Shown here: positions 1 to 8,017 of the stretch, one piece after another
How the letters are laid out: every line of letters starts with the position of its first letter
Numbering within the stretch: position 1 is the stretch's first letter
NCBI GenBank assembly: GCA_045606045.1
Contig: JAZURE010000058.1
Location: forward strand, 1-23,866
DNA length: 23,866 nt
Source of the DNA: RGIG8748 sp045606045
GTDB lineage: Bacteria > Bacillota > Clostridia > UMGS1810
Direction of reading: 5' to 3'
Notes under the pieces: generated by a model
What the model saw: only the letters and a program-made list of their open reading frames with translations
Databases searched by the model: none
What the model was told of the DNA's origin: nothing
Made by a program: the position numbers and the translations under genes

Positions 1-2
1 AT

Positions 3-101
3 GTCATTGATGAAACCGTGTATTACTTCAATTACATAAAACCAGTCAGAAAACTAAAAAGAAAACCGCCTGTTCAATACAGACTTGAACAGGCAGCTTA
101 A
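3..101 (+). pseudogene. C-terminal end of an IS3-type transposase (cut by window edge)
   Basis: Reading frame 3 from the left edge is open for 32 codons and stops with TAA at 99-101. The residues resemble the end of the integrase (rve) domain of IS3-family transposases: a Tyr-rich helix (YYFNYIKPVRK) followed by a basic stretch and the PVQYRLEQA ending, where this family usually has a TPxxYR-type motif just before the stop. No start is visible because the gene begins outside the window, so it may be intact or degraded. The 27-bp hairpin at 68-94 lies inside this coding end. The recognition rests on a short motif only. Typed as pseudogene because only a fragment is visible. Confidence 0.55.
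68..94 (-). terminator. Hairpin that may terminate rnf transcripts
   Basis: GCCTGTTCAA (68-77) and TTGAACAGGC (85-94) form a perfect 10-bp stem with a 7-nt loop. Read on the minus strand the stem is followed by GGTTTTCTTTTTAG, a usable T-rich tail about 75 nt beyond the rnfB stop. The same bases code for the end of the transposase on the plus strand, so the hairpin may belong to the insertion sequence and serve rnf only incidentally. Confidence 0.45.
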
Positions 102-168
102 AATATTCTTTTTTGTGTCTACAAAGTATTGACTACTTCAATCCAAATTCGGATTGTGAGTTTTTTAG

Positions 169-957
169 TTAGATAACTTTTATTATATTCTTTGGACAGG
201 CTTCTGCGCAAGCTGCACAGTTTGTACATTTGGAATAATCTATTTTTGCAAGATTATTTTCTACATGTATTGCATCAAATTCGCACTTCTTTTCACAGAG
301 TTTGCATCCTATACAGCCTGTAGTACAATAGTTTTTAACAAGAGCACCCTTATCGGTGGAGGAGCATGATACATATACTCTGCTCTTCTTGGGTACAAGC
401 TCGATTATGTTTTTGGGACATGCTGCAACGCACCTTGCACAGCCTGCGCATTTTTCATCGTCTATGTGAGCTATGTCGTTTTCTATGCTTATAGCACCGA
501 ATTCACATGCCACCATACAGGTGCCAAAGCCCATGCAACCATACTGGCAACTCTTGGGGCCGCCGTTTAACTGCATTGCTGTAAAGCAATCGTCAATGCC
601 TGTAAAGTCATATCTGTTTACACAGTTTTCGCTTGTACCGGAGCATTTGAGCCTTGCGGTTTTCTTTTCTACCGCTTTTGCCTCTATGCCCATTATCTTA
701 CATATGTACGAGTTTTTCTCATCTGTCATGAGGTTACATTTTGTGGCGCTTTCGCCATTTTTTACTATAGCTTCTGCAAGGGCAGAACAGCCCGCATATC
801 CGCAACCACCACAGTTTGCACCCGGCAGACACTCGCAGATTATATCTATTCTTTCGTCCTTTTCCACTTTAAATACTATGGAAGCGAAGGCAAGGAGTGC
901 ACCAAAGAAAAGACCTATGGCACCTATACAAAGTGCAGGTATCAAAATATCTGTCAT
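169..957 (-). CDS. rnfB: Rnf complex subunit B (polyferredoxin)
   Basis: RnfB is the iron-sulfur subunit that takes electrons from reduced ferredoxin and passes them into the membrane-bound Rnf complex (ferredoxin:NAD+ oxidoreductase, Na+ or H+ translocating). The 262 residues start with one membrane helix (about 5-29). A [4Fe-4S] domain with the LPGANCGGCGYAGC motif follows (Cys49, 52, 57 and 74). Then come four ferredoxin-type clusters in two pairs (Cys137-151, 170-180, 211-225 and 244-254, each ending in or near C-x3-C or CP). The ATG follows AAGGAGG. It is the last gene of the rnfCDGEAB order, 18 nt after rnfA. The coding end lies only 67 nt from the transposase stop on the other strand. 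Confidence 0.96.
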   Translation of the reverse strand: MTDILIPALCIGAIGLFFGALLAFASIVFKVEKDERIDIICECLPGANCGGCGYAGCSALAEAIVKNGESATKCNLMTDEKNSYICKIMGIEAKAVEKKTARLKCSGTSENCVNRYDFTGIDDCFTAMQLNGGPKSCQYGCMGFGTCMVACEFGAISIENDIAHIDDEKCAGCARCVAACPKNIIELVPKKSRVYVSCSSTDKGALVKNYCTTGCIGCKLCEKKCEFDAIHVENNLAKIDYSKCTNCAACAEACPKNIIKVI

Positions 958-975
958 AAGTTATGCCTCCTTCTT

Positions 976-1560
976 TTAAAATGAGAGTCCCTGGAATCCC
1001 AGGAAAGCCATTGCTATAAGACCAGCTGTAATAAGAGCTATGGGGAATCCCTTAAGAGCCTTTGGTATATCGGCAGTCTCAAGTCTTTCTCGTACACCTG
1101 CAAAAAGCACAATGGCGAGAGTGAACCCCAAAGCGGCACTAAATGCATACCATACAGATTCTATAAGGTTGTAACCTCGTTCTACATTCAGAAGAGTTAC
1201 ACCAAGTACCGCGCAGTTTGTCGTAATAAGCGGCAGGTATATGCCAAGCGAATTATACAGCGCAGGCAGGGTTTTTGCTACAAACATCTCCACAAACTGT
1301 ACCAGCGCGGCAATAAGCAGTATAAAAGAAAGCGTCTGCAGATATTCCACGCCAAGCGGTACGAGAATGTAGTTATATACAAGATTGGTGAGTGCGGCGG
1401 CAAGCACCATTACAAAGGTAACTGCCATACCCATACCCAAAGCGGTGTTGGTCTTTTTGGAAACACCGAGGAAGGGGCAAATTCCGTAGAATTTTACAAG
1501 AACAAAATTTTCGACAAGTATTGCCGCAACGGACAATTCTATAAAATGTGCAAAATTCAT
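976..1560 (-). CDS. rnfA: Rnf complex subunit A
   Basis: RnfA is an integral membrane subunit of the Rnf complex, paralogous to RnfE and to the Nqr subunits NqrD/NqrE. RnfA and RnfE pack as an inverted pair and contribute to electron transfer across the membrane and to ion translocation. The 194 residues are almost entirely hydrophobic, with about six predicted helices. The family signature near residues 22-38 (NFVLVKFYGICPFLGVS) contains the conserved Cys of the half-membrane motif. The ATG shares its A with the TAA of rnfE (TAATG), so translation is coupled. Confidence 0.96.
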   Translation of the reverse strand: MNFAHFIELSVAAILVENFVLVKFYGICPFLGVSKKTNTALGMGMAVTFVMVLAAALTNLVYNYILVPLGVEYLQTLSFILLIAALVQFVEMFVAKTLPALYNSLGIYLPLITTNCAVLGVTLLNVERGYNLIESVWYAFSAALGFTLAIVLFAGVRERLETADIPKALKGFPIALITAGLIAMAFLGFQGLSF

Positions 1561-2171
1561 TATTTATCCGCCTCCTTACTCTTTTTTGCCTTAATTACAT
1601 TCATCACGGCAAGCACTGTGCCAAGCACAATAAATGCCCCCGGAGGAAGTATAAACATTATGGCAGGCTCATACATGCCGCCGAATATATCTATGCCAAG
1701 AATAGTTCCTGCACCCAGGATTTCTCTTACAGTTCCAAGTACACTGAGTCCGAGTGTAAAACCAAGTCCCATGCCGAGTCCGTCCATTGCGGAGGGAATG
1801 GGGGAGTTCTTGGAAGCATAGCTTTCTGCTCTTGCAAGGATGATGCAGTTTACAACTATAAGAGGTATAAAAAGTCCGAGTGCTTCCGATATGGATGGAA
1901 GATACGCTTTTAAAAGCATTTCAATTATACTTACAAATGCCGCTATTATTACTATGTAGGAAGCTATGCGGATTTTGGAGGGCACAAGCTTTCGCACCAG
2001 GGATATTACAAGGTTGGAGCACACAAGTACAAATGTTGCCGAAAGCCCCATGCCGATTGCATTTATAAGCGATGTGGTTACTGCAAGGGTGGGGCACATG
2101 CCAAGAAGCTGTACAAAGGTGGGGTTTTCGTCTATAAGTCCGTTTTTAAAGGCTTTTAAAGATGTGTTCAT
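1560..2171 (-). CDS. rnfE: Rnf complex subunit E
   Basis: This is the second RnfA/RnfE-type membrane subunit, 203 residues. The family motif NPTFVQLLGMCPTLAVT near residues 16-32 is followed by about six hydrophobic helices, and the C-terminus is basic (VIKAKKSKEADK). It pairs with RnfA in the membrane core. Its ATG overlaps the rnfG stop by one base (TAATG) and its own stop overlaps the rnfA start in the same way. This shows a tightly coupled operon. Confidence 0.96.
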   Translation of the reverse strand: MNTSLKAFKNGLIDENPTFVQLLGMCPTLAVTTSLINAIGMGLSATFVLVCSNLVISLVRKLVPSKIRIASYIVIIAAFVSIIEMLLKAYLPSISEALGLFIPLIVVNCIILARAESYASKNSPIPSAMDGLGMGLGFTLGLSVLGTVREILGAGTILGIDIFGGMYEPAIMFILPPGAFIVLGTVLAVMNVIKAKKSKEADK

Positions 2172-2734
2172 TATTTGCCCTCCCTTTCCATAAGCTCTTT
2201 AGCAGCATTAATTGCGCTGTTTACACCCTGAGATACCGCTTTGGATGTGATTGTGGCGCCGCTTATTGCATTTATTTCGTTATCCTTGGCGTTGCCTGTT
2301 TTTACTACCGCAATCTCACCATCTTTGCCGGTAAATTGCGAAATCCAGCTTTCATCGGTTGCTTTTGCGCCAAGACCGGGTGTTTCTGACAGGTTTGTAA
2401 TTTTGACACCGCTTACTTTTCCGTCTTTGTCTATGCCTACCATCATGGTTATCTTACCGCCAAAGCCGTTGGGCTCGGTTTTGAAGCAGTAGCCTACGGT
2501 GTTTCCGTCACTGTCCTTGCCTATGTATGCCTCTGCTACTCCCTTTGCATCTGCATCTTCAAATGCGGCAGCAACAGGCAGAACATCGGTTTTTGCTTTG
2601 TTTTCCGCCTCTTTTTTAAGAAGAGCAATTCTGTCCTCAGTAAGTGCATTGCACAGTACAAGAAGAAGTGTGCATATAAACGATATTGCAAAAAGTATTG
2701 CGGCAAGCTTTAAAATGAATTTTGAGTTTTTCAT
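2171..2734 (-). CDS. rnfG: Rnf complex subunit G (covalent FMN)
   Basis: RnfG carries a covalently bound FMN on the outer face of the membrane and relays electrons within the Rnf complex. The 187 residues have a single N-terminal membrane helix (about 7-29) and an FMN-binding domain. The flavinylation motif S-G-A-T-I-T lies at 158-163, making Thr161 the expected FMN attachment site through a phosphoester bond. TPGLGAK at 118-124 is also typical of the family. The ATG overlaps the rnfD stop in ATGA. No apbE gene for the flavin transferase is visible in this window, so it must be elsewhere. Confidence 0.96.
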   Translation of the reverse strand: MKNSKFILKLAAILFAISFICTLLLVLCNALTEDRIALLKKEAENKAKTDVLPVAAAFEDADAKGVAEAYIGKDSDGNTVGYCFKTEPNGFGGKITMMVGIDKDGKVSGVKITNLSETPGLGAKATDESWISQFTGKDGEIAVVKTGNAKDNEINAISGATITSKAVSQGVNSAINAAKELMEREGK

Positions 2735-3672
2735 TTGGATTTCACCGCCTTACCGAATGTTTTGGGAACTACTGCTTTGTCTATAAGCGGAGTTACTATG
2801 TTCATTATGAGTATACCATAGGTTACACCCTCGGGATATCCGCCGTAAATTCTTATAACACCTGTTATTACGGCCGCACCAAAGGCATATATTATCTGAC
2901 CTTTTGCAGTAAGCGGGCTTGTGGTGTAGTCGGTAGCCATGAAGAATGCACCAAGCATTGCACCGCCTGAAAGTATGGTAAAGAGGAAATCACCCTGGAA
3001 GAAGCCGTGGGGATTGAATGTAAATCCGAATATACCAAGTGTTACAAGATAGGTTACAGGTATTGTGGCAGTTATTACCTTTCGGGCAATAAGATATATA
3101 CCGCCTATAAGGAGCAGAAATGCCGAAACCTCGCCTATGCTTCCCTGAAGCCCTGTTCCGAAGAAGAGGTTAAAGAGGTTTGGAAGATTAGTTCTCCCTT
3201 CCTTGAGCATTGCAAGAGGTGTAGCACCTGTAAGACCGTCTATTGCCCAGTCGGTGATGGCTACAGGCCACGATGCCAATAGAAATGTTCTTGCTGCAAG
3301 GGCAGGATTTACAATGTTCTGACCGAGTCCGCCAAAGAAGCACTTTACTATTATTATAGCAAATATGCCGCCCGCAACGGGTATGTACACGGGCACACTT
3401 ACAGGAAGACTCATAGCAAGCAGAAGACCTGTAACCACGGCACTTAAATCATTTATGGAATTGTCCTTACCGCACGCTCTGTTCCATATGTATTCACTTG
3501 CAACACAGCTTGCGACGGCAAGTGCGGTTACAAGAAGGGTTCTTACTCCGAAGAAATACACCGAGCCTAAAAGGGCAGGGATAAGTGCTATTATTACATC
3601 GCGCATTGTGGTGGATATGTATCTGTCCTTTCTTATATGCGGTGCGTAGGATACGCTCAAATTTTCACTCAT
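2731..3672 (-). CDS. rnfD: Rnf complex subunit D (covalent FMN)
   Basis: RnfD is the large membrane subunit with a covalent FMN and contributes to the ion pathway. The 313 residues contain about nine or ten hydrophobic helices. The motif LTGATPLA near 147-154 places the expected FMN attachment on Thr151. GGLGQNIVNPALAAR (114-128) and FMATDYTTSP are also characteristic. The N-terminus has the usual amphipathic SPH/APHI-like start (YAPHIRKD). It lies 11 nt after rnfC and overlaps rnfG by 4 nt. Confidence 0.96.
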   Translation of the reverse strand: MSENLSVSYAPHIRKDRYISTTMRDVIIALIPALLGSVYFFGVRTLLVTALAVASCVASEYIWNRACGKDNSINDLSAVVTGLLLAMSLPVSVPVYIPVAGGIFAIIIVKCFFGGLGQNIVNPALAARTFLLASWPVAITDWAIDGLTGATPLAMLKEGRTNLPNLFNLFFGTGLQGSIGEVSAFLLLIGGIYLIARKVITATIPVTYLVTLGIFGFTFNPHGFFQGDFLFTILSGGAMLGAFFMATDYTTSPLTAKGQIIYAFGAAVITGVIRIYGGYPEGVTYGILIMNIVTPLIDKAVVPKTFGKAVKSK

Positions 3673-3683
3673 GGTAGTTCACC

Positions 3684-4997
3684 TCACTGTTTCTGCCTTA
3701 GCTTGATTTTGGCTGTCTTTATATTCTGTGTTATGGGTTGTCGGCTGGGGCATGTGTACGAGCATATACCGCATTCTATACAATCCATTATATTGAGCTT
3801 TTGGAGCTTTTCAAAGTCGTTTATCTTTATGTAGCTGTTAAGAAGTGCAGGCATGAGCTTCATGGGACATGCCGCTATACATTTTCCGCACTTTACGCAG
3901 TTTACGGTCTTGTTGGTATCAAGCTCTTTGTCGGTGAATGCCAAAATTGCCGAAGTTCCTTTTATTGCAGGTACATTAAGGTCATAAAGAGCCGTTCCCA
4001 TCATGGGACCGCCCATTATTACCTTTTTTACCTTTTCAAAGTCACAGTCTGCCGCCATGAGAACAAATTCAAGCGGTGTGCCTGTGCGTACGCGGAAATT
4101 GGCAGGTTTTCTTACTGCACTACCCGATACTGTAACAATTCTTGAAATAACAGGTTTTCTGCGGAAAAGTGCATTATGTACAGCTATGCAGGAGTCTATA
4201 TTGTTTACTACCACTCCCACATCTGCAGGGAGCTTTCCGCTTGGAACCTCTCTGCCTGTTATAGCTTTTATAAGATGCTTTTCGCTTCCCTGCGGGTACT
4301 TGGTTTTAAGTACAGCAATTTCTGTGTCCGGATAGCTTGGAGCAAGGTTTTGCATGGCGTTTATTGCCTGTGGTTTGTTATTTTCTATACCGATTACGCA
4401 TCTGGAAACGCCAAGTATATCCTTTATCATCTCTATACCCTTAAATATTAATGCAGGGGTTTCTAACATAAGTCTGTAGTCACTTGTAAGGTATGGCTCA
4501 CATTCCGAGCCGTTTATTATAAGAGTGTCTATTTTTTTGTCGGGAGGAGGATTTAACTTGATATGCGTGGGAAATGTAGCGCCGCCGAGACCTACGATAC
4601 CTGCCTCGCGTATGATTGCAAGCTTTTCCTCTCTTGTAAGAGTGTCTGTATCTTCACGCTCATATACATCGGGATGGTATTCATCCTTGAAGTCGTTTTC
4701 CACAACCACACTCATAATCATTCTTCCGTTGGGGTGGAGTCTTGGCTCTATATGTGTTACAGTTCCCGAAACAGAGGAGTGTATGGGTGCCGATACAAAG
4801 GCATCGCTATCTCCGATTTTCTGACCCATGTATACTCTGTCGCCCACATTAACCGTAGGGGTACAGGGAGCACCTATATGCTGCTGCATGGGATATATCA
4901 TTGTCTTGGGCGGGGTGAGTCTTACTACGGCACAATTTGCAGTTTCGCTTTTGTGGTCGTTTGGATGGAGACCGCCTTTAAAGGTAAGAGTTTTCAA
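3684..4997 (-). CDS. rnfC: Rnf complex subunit C (NAD-binding, Fe-S)
   Basis: RnfC is the peripheral subunit where NAD+ is reduced. The 437 residues hold an N-terminal RnfC barrel-sandwich domain (TFKGGLHPNDHK), an NADH/FMN-binding region with GLGGATFPTHIKL near residue 136, and a SLBB-like segment. Two [4Fe-4S] clusters lie at the C-terminus (Cys367, 370, 373, 377 and Cys406, 409, 412, 416). The start is a TTG at 4997 behind AGGTG; the nearby ATG (5001) is out of frame. It follows pncB by 18 nt and is the first rnf gene. The short form without a long C-terminal extension is usual for Clostridia. Confidence 0.96.
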   Translation of the reverse strand: MKTLTFKGGLHPNDHKSETANCAVVRLTPPKTMIYPMQQHIGAPCTPTVNVGDRVYMGQKIGDSDAFVSAPIHSSVSGTVTHIEPRLHPNGRMIMSVVVENDFKDEYHPDVYEREDTDTLTREEKLAIIREAGIVGLGGATFPTHIKLNPPPDKKIDTLIINGSECEPYLTSDYRLMLETPALIFKGIEMIKDILGVSRCVIGIENNKPQAINAMQNLAPSYPDTEIAVLKTKYPQGSEKHLIKAITGREVPSGKLPADVGVVVNNIDSCIAVHNALFRRKPVISRIVTVSGSAVRKPANFRVRTGTPLEFVLMAADCDFEKVKKVIMGGPMMGTALYDLNVPAIKGTSAILAFTDKELDTNKTVNCVKCGKCIAACPMKLMPALLNSYIKINDFEKLQKLNIMDCIECGICSYTCPSRQPITQNIKTAKIKLRQKQ

Positions 4998-5015
4998 GCA
5001 TTAGCACCTGCTTTC

Positions 5016-6461
5016 TTAATTTTTGTGTTTGCTTAAGAGATTTTGTTTTATATCCCAAAGCTTTTTGGATAAATCCACATAGTATGTGTGAGGGTTTTCA
5101 AATCTTTTTACCTCGTTCCATATGCCGTCAATCTGCTTTGCACAGTATGTCCGTATCTCGTCTATGTGGGGGCAACTATATACAAGCTCGCCGTTTTCAA
5201 ACAGAGGCACGAGAAGCTCTCTTGCATAGTAGTTGGTAATGGTTTTCCTTTTCCATGTGTGCTCGGGGTCGAATATTTCATAATCCGAGCCGTCGGGAAT
5301 AGTCTCGCCATCTAAAAGTATAAGGTCTGCAATGGCTTTGTCGTTGTCCTTGGAGTAGAAACGGACAAGCTTTTTGTTGCAGGGATTTGTAATCTTTGCC
5401 GCGTTTTCACTAAGCTTTATTTTGGGGATTTCGTTTCCGTTTTCATCATACACGCATGTGAGCTTATACACACCGCCGAATACAGGCTCGCTTCTCGAGG
5501 TAATGAGTCTTTCACCTACGCCGAAGGAGTCTATCTTGGCATCCTGATGTATAAGGTCTCTTATTATATATTCGTCGAGCGAGTTGGAAGCAACTATCTT
5601 CACCTCGCCAAGTCCCTCGCTGTCGAGGATTTTTCTTACTTTGGAGGAGAGGTAGGCTATGTCACCGCTGTCTATGCGCACGCCTGCGGGCTTGTGACCG
5701 TTTGGTATAAGATATTCTTTAAATACCTTTATAGCATTGGGAAGTCCCGAATTTAATACATTGTAGGTATCTATAAGCAGGGTGCAGGAGTCGGGGTATG
5801 TCTTGGCATATGACAGAAAGGCCTCGTATTCCGAATCGAACATCTGTACCCAGCTGTGCGCCATGGTGCCCAGCGCAGGTATGGAAAACTTCTGGTCGGC
5901 AAGGGTGCACGCAGTACCTATACAGCCCGCAATATATGCCGCCCTTGCGCCGTTTACGGCGCCTGTGCTTCCCTGAGCGCGTCTGGAGCCGAATTCCATA
6001 ACGGCACGTCCTTTAGAGGCTCTTACTATTCTGTTTGCCTTGGTTGCAATAAGGCACTGGTGGTTTATGGTAATAAGAAGCATAGTTTCTATAAGCTGTG
6101 CTTCTATTATTGGTCCTATTACCTTAACGATTGGCTCACCGGGGAATATGGGAGTTCCCTCGGGAACTGCATATACATCGCAGGTGAATTTAAAGTTTCT
6201 AAGATAATCAAGGAATTGTTTGCTGAAAAGATTTCTGGATTCAAGATATTTTATATCCTCGTCCGAAAAAGAGAGGTTTTTGATATAGTCCACAAGCTGC
6301 TCTACACCTGCCATTACGGCAAAGCCGCCGCCGTCGGGAATTTTGCGGAAGAACATGTCAAAGCATGCTCTCTTGTCTTTGAAACCGTGCTCAAAATATC
6401 CGTTGGACATTGTAAGCTCATAAAAATCCATAAGCATTGTAAGATTTTCTTTGAAATTCAT
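5016..6461 (-). CDS. pncB: Nicotinate phosphoribosyltransferase
   Basis: The enzyme makes nicotinate mononucleotide from nicotinate and phosphoribosyl pyrophosphate, with ATP hydrolysis, as the entry of the Preiss-Handler NAD salvage route. The 481 residues match the family: an N-terminal DFYELTMSNGYF segment with the conserved Tyr, EFGSRRAQG near 156-164, GTMAHSWVQ near 198-206, the PRPP-site region RIDSGDIAYLS, ASNSLDEY, and FGVGERLITS. The ATG follows a strong TTGGAGG. The gene sits 18 nt upstream of rnfC on the same strand with no terminator between, so it is probably co-transcribed with the Rnf complex, which reduces NAD+. That functional link is inference. Confidence 0.95.
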   Translation of the reverse strand: MNFKENLTMLMDFYELTMSNGYFEHGFKDKRACFDMFFRKIPDGGGFAVMAGVEQLVDYIKNLSFSDEDIKYLESRNLFSKQFLDYLRNFKFTCDVYAVPEGTPIFPGEPIVKVIGPIIEAQLIETMLLITINHQCLIATKANRIVRASKGRAVMEFGSRRAQGSTGAVNGARAAYIAGCIGTACTLADQKFSIPALGTMAHSWVQMFDSEYEAFLSYAKTYPDSCTLLIDTYNVLNSGLPNAIKVFKEYLIPNGHKPAGVRIDSGDIAYLSSKVRKILDSEGLGEVKIVASNSLDEYIIRDLIHQDAKIDSFGVGERLITSRSEPVFGGVYKLTCVYDENGNEIPKIKLSENAAKITNPCNKKLVRFYSKDNDKAIADLILLDGETIPDGSDYEIFDPEHTWKRKTITNYYARELLVPLFENGELVYSCPHIDEIRTYCAKQIDGIWNEVKRFENPHTYYVDLSKKLWDIKQNLLSKHKN

Positions 6462-6527
6462 TTGTATGCCTCCAAGAAATAAGTAAGAACCCTCCCGGAT
6501 AAATCTGAGAAAGTTCTGTTTTGTGAA

Positions 6528-6800
6528 TTATTCGCCCATTGCATCTTCAAGCCAATATGCACCTATATCGAGTGCGCGGTAAAGACCTTCGCGTTCGGCT
6601 TTCTTTTCCACTCTGCCGTCTGCCATGAGCGATACCACAACTGATGTTGCAAGCTCTAAATCCTGATAGCTCTCTGTGTCGAGAATCTCTACGCACACAT
6701 AGTATTTGTCGGCAATGTCACCGTATATAACGGTGTTTCCTCTCTTTACAAGAGGTCTGTTCTTGTATATAAGGGCTGTCTGTTCCTTTTTCTTAGCCAA
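6528..6800 (-). CDS. Small conserved-looking protein of unknown function
   Basis: A 90-residue cytoplasmic protein that I do not recognise. It begins with a basic stretch (AKKKEQTALIYKNRPLVKRGN), continues with a beta-rich middle (TVIYGDIADKYYVCVEIL) and ends with a helical half (LATSVVVSLMADGR...ALDIGAYWLEDAMGE). I place the start at the TTG of 6798-6800 because AGGAG at 6810-6814 lies 9 nt upstream. A longer reading from the TTG at 6809 would put that Shine-Dalgarno directly against the start codon. It is the first gene of the unit leading to pncB and rnf, 66 nt before pncB. No membrane segment or signal peptide is visible. Confidence 0.75.
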   Translation of the reverse strand: MAKKKEQTALIYKNRPLVKRGNTVIYGDIADKYYVCVEILDTESYQDLELATSVVVSLMADGRVEKKAEREGLYRALDIGAYWLEDAMGE

Positions 6801-6832
6801 AAATATCAACTCCTAAATATATTAATGATATT

Positions 6833-6861
6833 ATTTTAACACATAAAATCATAAAAGTAAA
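6833..6861 (-). promoter_or_regulatory. Candidate promoter for the pncB-rnf unit
   Basis: On the minus strand TTTACT (6856-6861), a 17-nt spacer and TAAAAT (6833-6838) form a sigma-A-like promoter about 20 nt before the AGGAG of the first gene. The whole 6815-6937 interval is very AT-rich, so a chance match is possible. Confidence 0.45.
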
Positions 6862-6937
6862 GCAATAATAATAAAAAAATGCAAAAAAAACCACATAAAA
6901 CAATAAAAAAGAAGAAAAAAACGGAGATTTTTCTAAC

Positions 6938-7618
6938 ATGACTATACTTTTTATAAGAACGCTTATTATATATGCTATAGTAGTATTCTCCCTGCGGCTT
7001 ATGGGGAAAAGGCAAATCGGTCAGCTCCAACCATCGGAGCTTGTTGTGGCAATAATGATATCCGACCTTGCCACAATGCCTATGAGCGATGTTTCCATAC
7101 CCCTTCTTTACGGTATTGTACCCATATTCACTCTTGTAATATGCGAAATGGTTCTTTCTTTTATAAGCCTCAAAAGTGAGTATATAAGGGTTATGTTAAA
7201 CGGAAAGCCGCAGCTTCTTATAAAAAACGGTAAGCTTCTTAGAAAGGAGCTTTTAACCTCTCGCATAAATACGGATGACCTTATGGAAGAATTAAGAAAG
7301 GCGGGCTACTTCAGTTTAAGCGATATAGATACCGTAATTCTGGAAACAGGCGGAACCATATCTGTAATACCTACTGCCGAAGCCGCACCGCCGACAAACA
7401 AGGATTTGAATTTAAAACCCGCAAAGCAGGAGATACCCTATATGTTCATTTCTGACGGAAAGATAAGGCGAAGCGAGCTTATGCGCTCGGGCAAAGACGA
7501 AAAATGGATAAGTAAGATTCTGAAAAAAAACGGCATTTCACATGTTAAGGATGTGTTCATACTTTCTGAGGACGCAGAGGGCAATATTTTTGTTCAAAGA
7601 AAGGAGAAAAAAGATTGA
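6938..7618 (+). CDS. DUF421 membrane protein (YetF/YdfR-like)
   Basis: A 226-residue protein of the DUF421 family. Three hydrophobic helices come first (about 3-21, 33-50 and 57-75), including the signature RLMGKRQIGQLQPSELVVAI. A soluble domain follows with the family's LRKAGYFSLSDIDTVILETGG segment near 120-140. The molecular function of the family is not established; in Bacilli some members belong to the sporulation and stress gene sets. The ATG is preceded by CGGAG. The TGA stop overlaps the TTG start of the next gene, a DUF4363 protein, which is a recurrent partner of DUF421 in Clostridia. It is divergent from the pncB-rnf unit. Confidence 0.9.
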   Translation: MTILFIRTLIIYAIVVFSLRLMGKRQIGQLQPSELVVAIMISDLATMPMSDVSIPLLYGIVPIFTLVICEMVLSFISLKSEYIRVMLNGKPQLLIKNGKLLRKELLTSRINTDDLMEELRKAGYFSLSDIDTVILETGGTISVIPTAEAAPPTNKDLNLKPAKQEIPYMFISDGKIRRSELMRSGKDEKWISKILKKNGISHVKDVFILSEDAEGNIFVQRKEKKD

Positions 7619-7968
7619 AAGACGAGATAGTGTGCTGTATTATAATGTTTCTTCTTGCAGGGCTTTTTGTATTCAACGGCTGCGTTGTTGAGGATAATAC
7701 AAAAAGTATTGTAAGAGCCATAGAGGATTCCAAAAGCGATGCCAAATCGTATGAAAAGATAAAGAATAAGTGGGAGTCGGAAAAAAAGGCACTCTTTTAC
7801 CTTTGCGGCCACGGTATAATACTTGAAATAGACGAAAATATAATTTTGGGTTGTGAGTACATGAAACTCGGCAACAGAAAAAAAGCGGAATATATGTACA
7901 AAAGGGCAAGACTGCTTCTGGAGGATTTGGCACAAAGGGAAAAAATTAAACTTGACAATATTTTTTGA
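7615..7968 (+). CDS. DUF4363 family protein
   Basis: A 117-residue protein with one N-terminal membrane helix or signal anchor (about 4-24) and a charged, helical remainder predicted to lie outside the cytoplasmic membrane. The start is TTG at 7615-7617 within TTGA, so it overlaps the DUF421 stop by 4 nt. AAGGAG lies about 8 nt upstream, which supports this start. The pairing with DUF421 suggests that the two act together, but the activity is unknown. The family assignment rests on size, topology and neighbour. Confidence 0.75.
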   Translation: MKDEIVCCIIMFLLAGLFVFNGCVVEDNTKSIVRAIEDSKSDAKSYEKIKNKWESEKKALFYLCGHGIILEIDENIILGCEYMKLGNRKKAEYMYKRARLLLEDLAQREKIKLDNIF

Positions 7969-7997
7969 TTGAAATATTATTATATATATGCTAATAT
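7969..7997 (+). promoter_or_regulatory. Promoter of ruvX-DUF1292
   Basis: TTGAAA (7969-7974), a 17-nt spacer and TAATAT (7992-7997) give a good sigma-A match 20 nt before the ruvX ATG. It starts directly after the DUF4363 stop at 7968, so the two units are separated without an obvious terminator. Confidence 0.6.
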
Positions 7998-8017
7998 AAT
8001 GATACGGAGATTAAATT

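Noticed and set aside
473..979. A 168-codon open frame on the plus strand opposite rnfB, and similar plus-strand frames up to 5036
   Set aside because: They are antisense to clear rnf genes, lack ribosome-binding sites and look like mirror frames with unnatural composition.
6801..6937. A nicotinate-repressor (NiaR-type) operator upstream of the pncB unit
   Set aside because: No convincing palindrome was found in this AT-rich interval, so no operator is claimed.
6836..7030. A 64-codon minus-strand frame rich in Phe, Leu and Tyr
   Set aside because: It arises from the A-rich intergenic tract and overlaps the DUF421 start; no ribosome-binding site is present.
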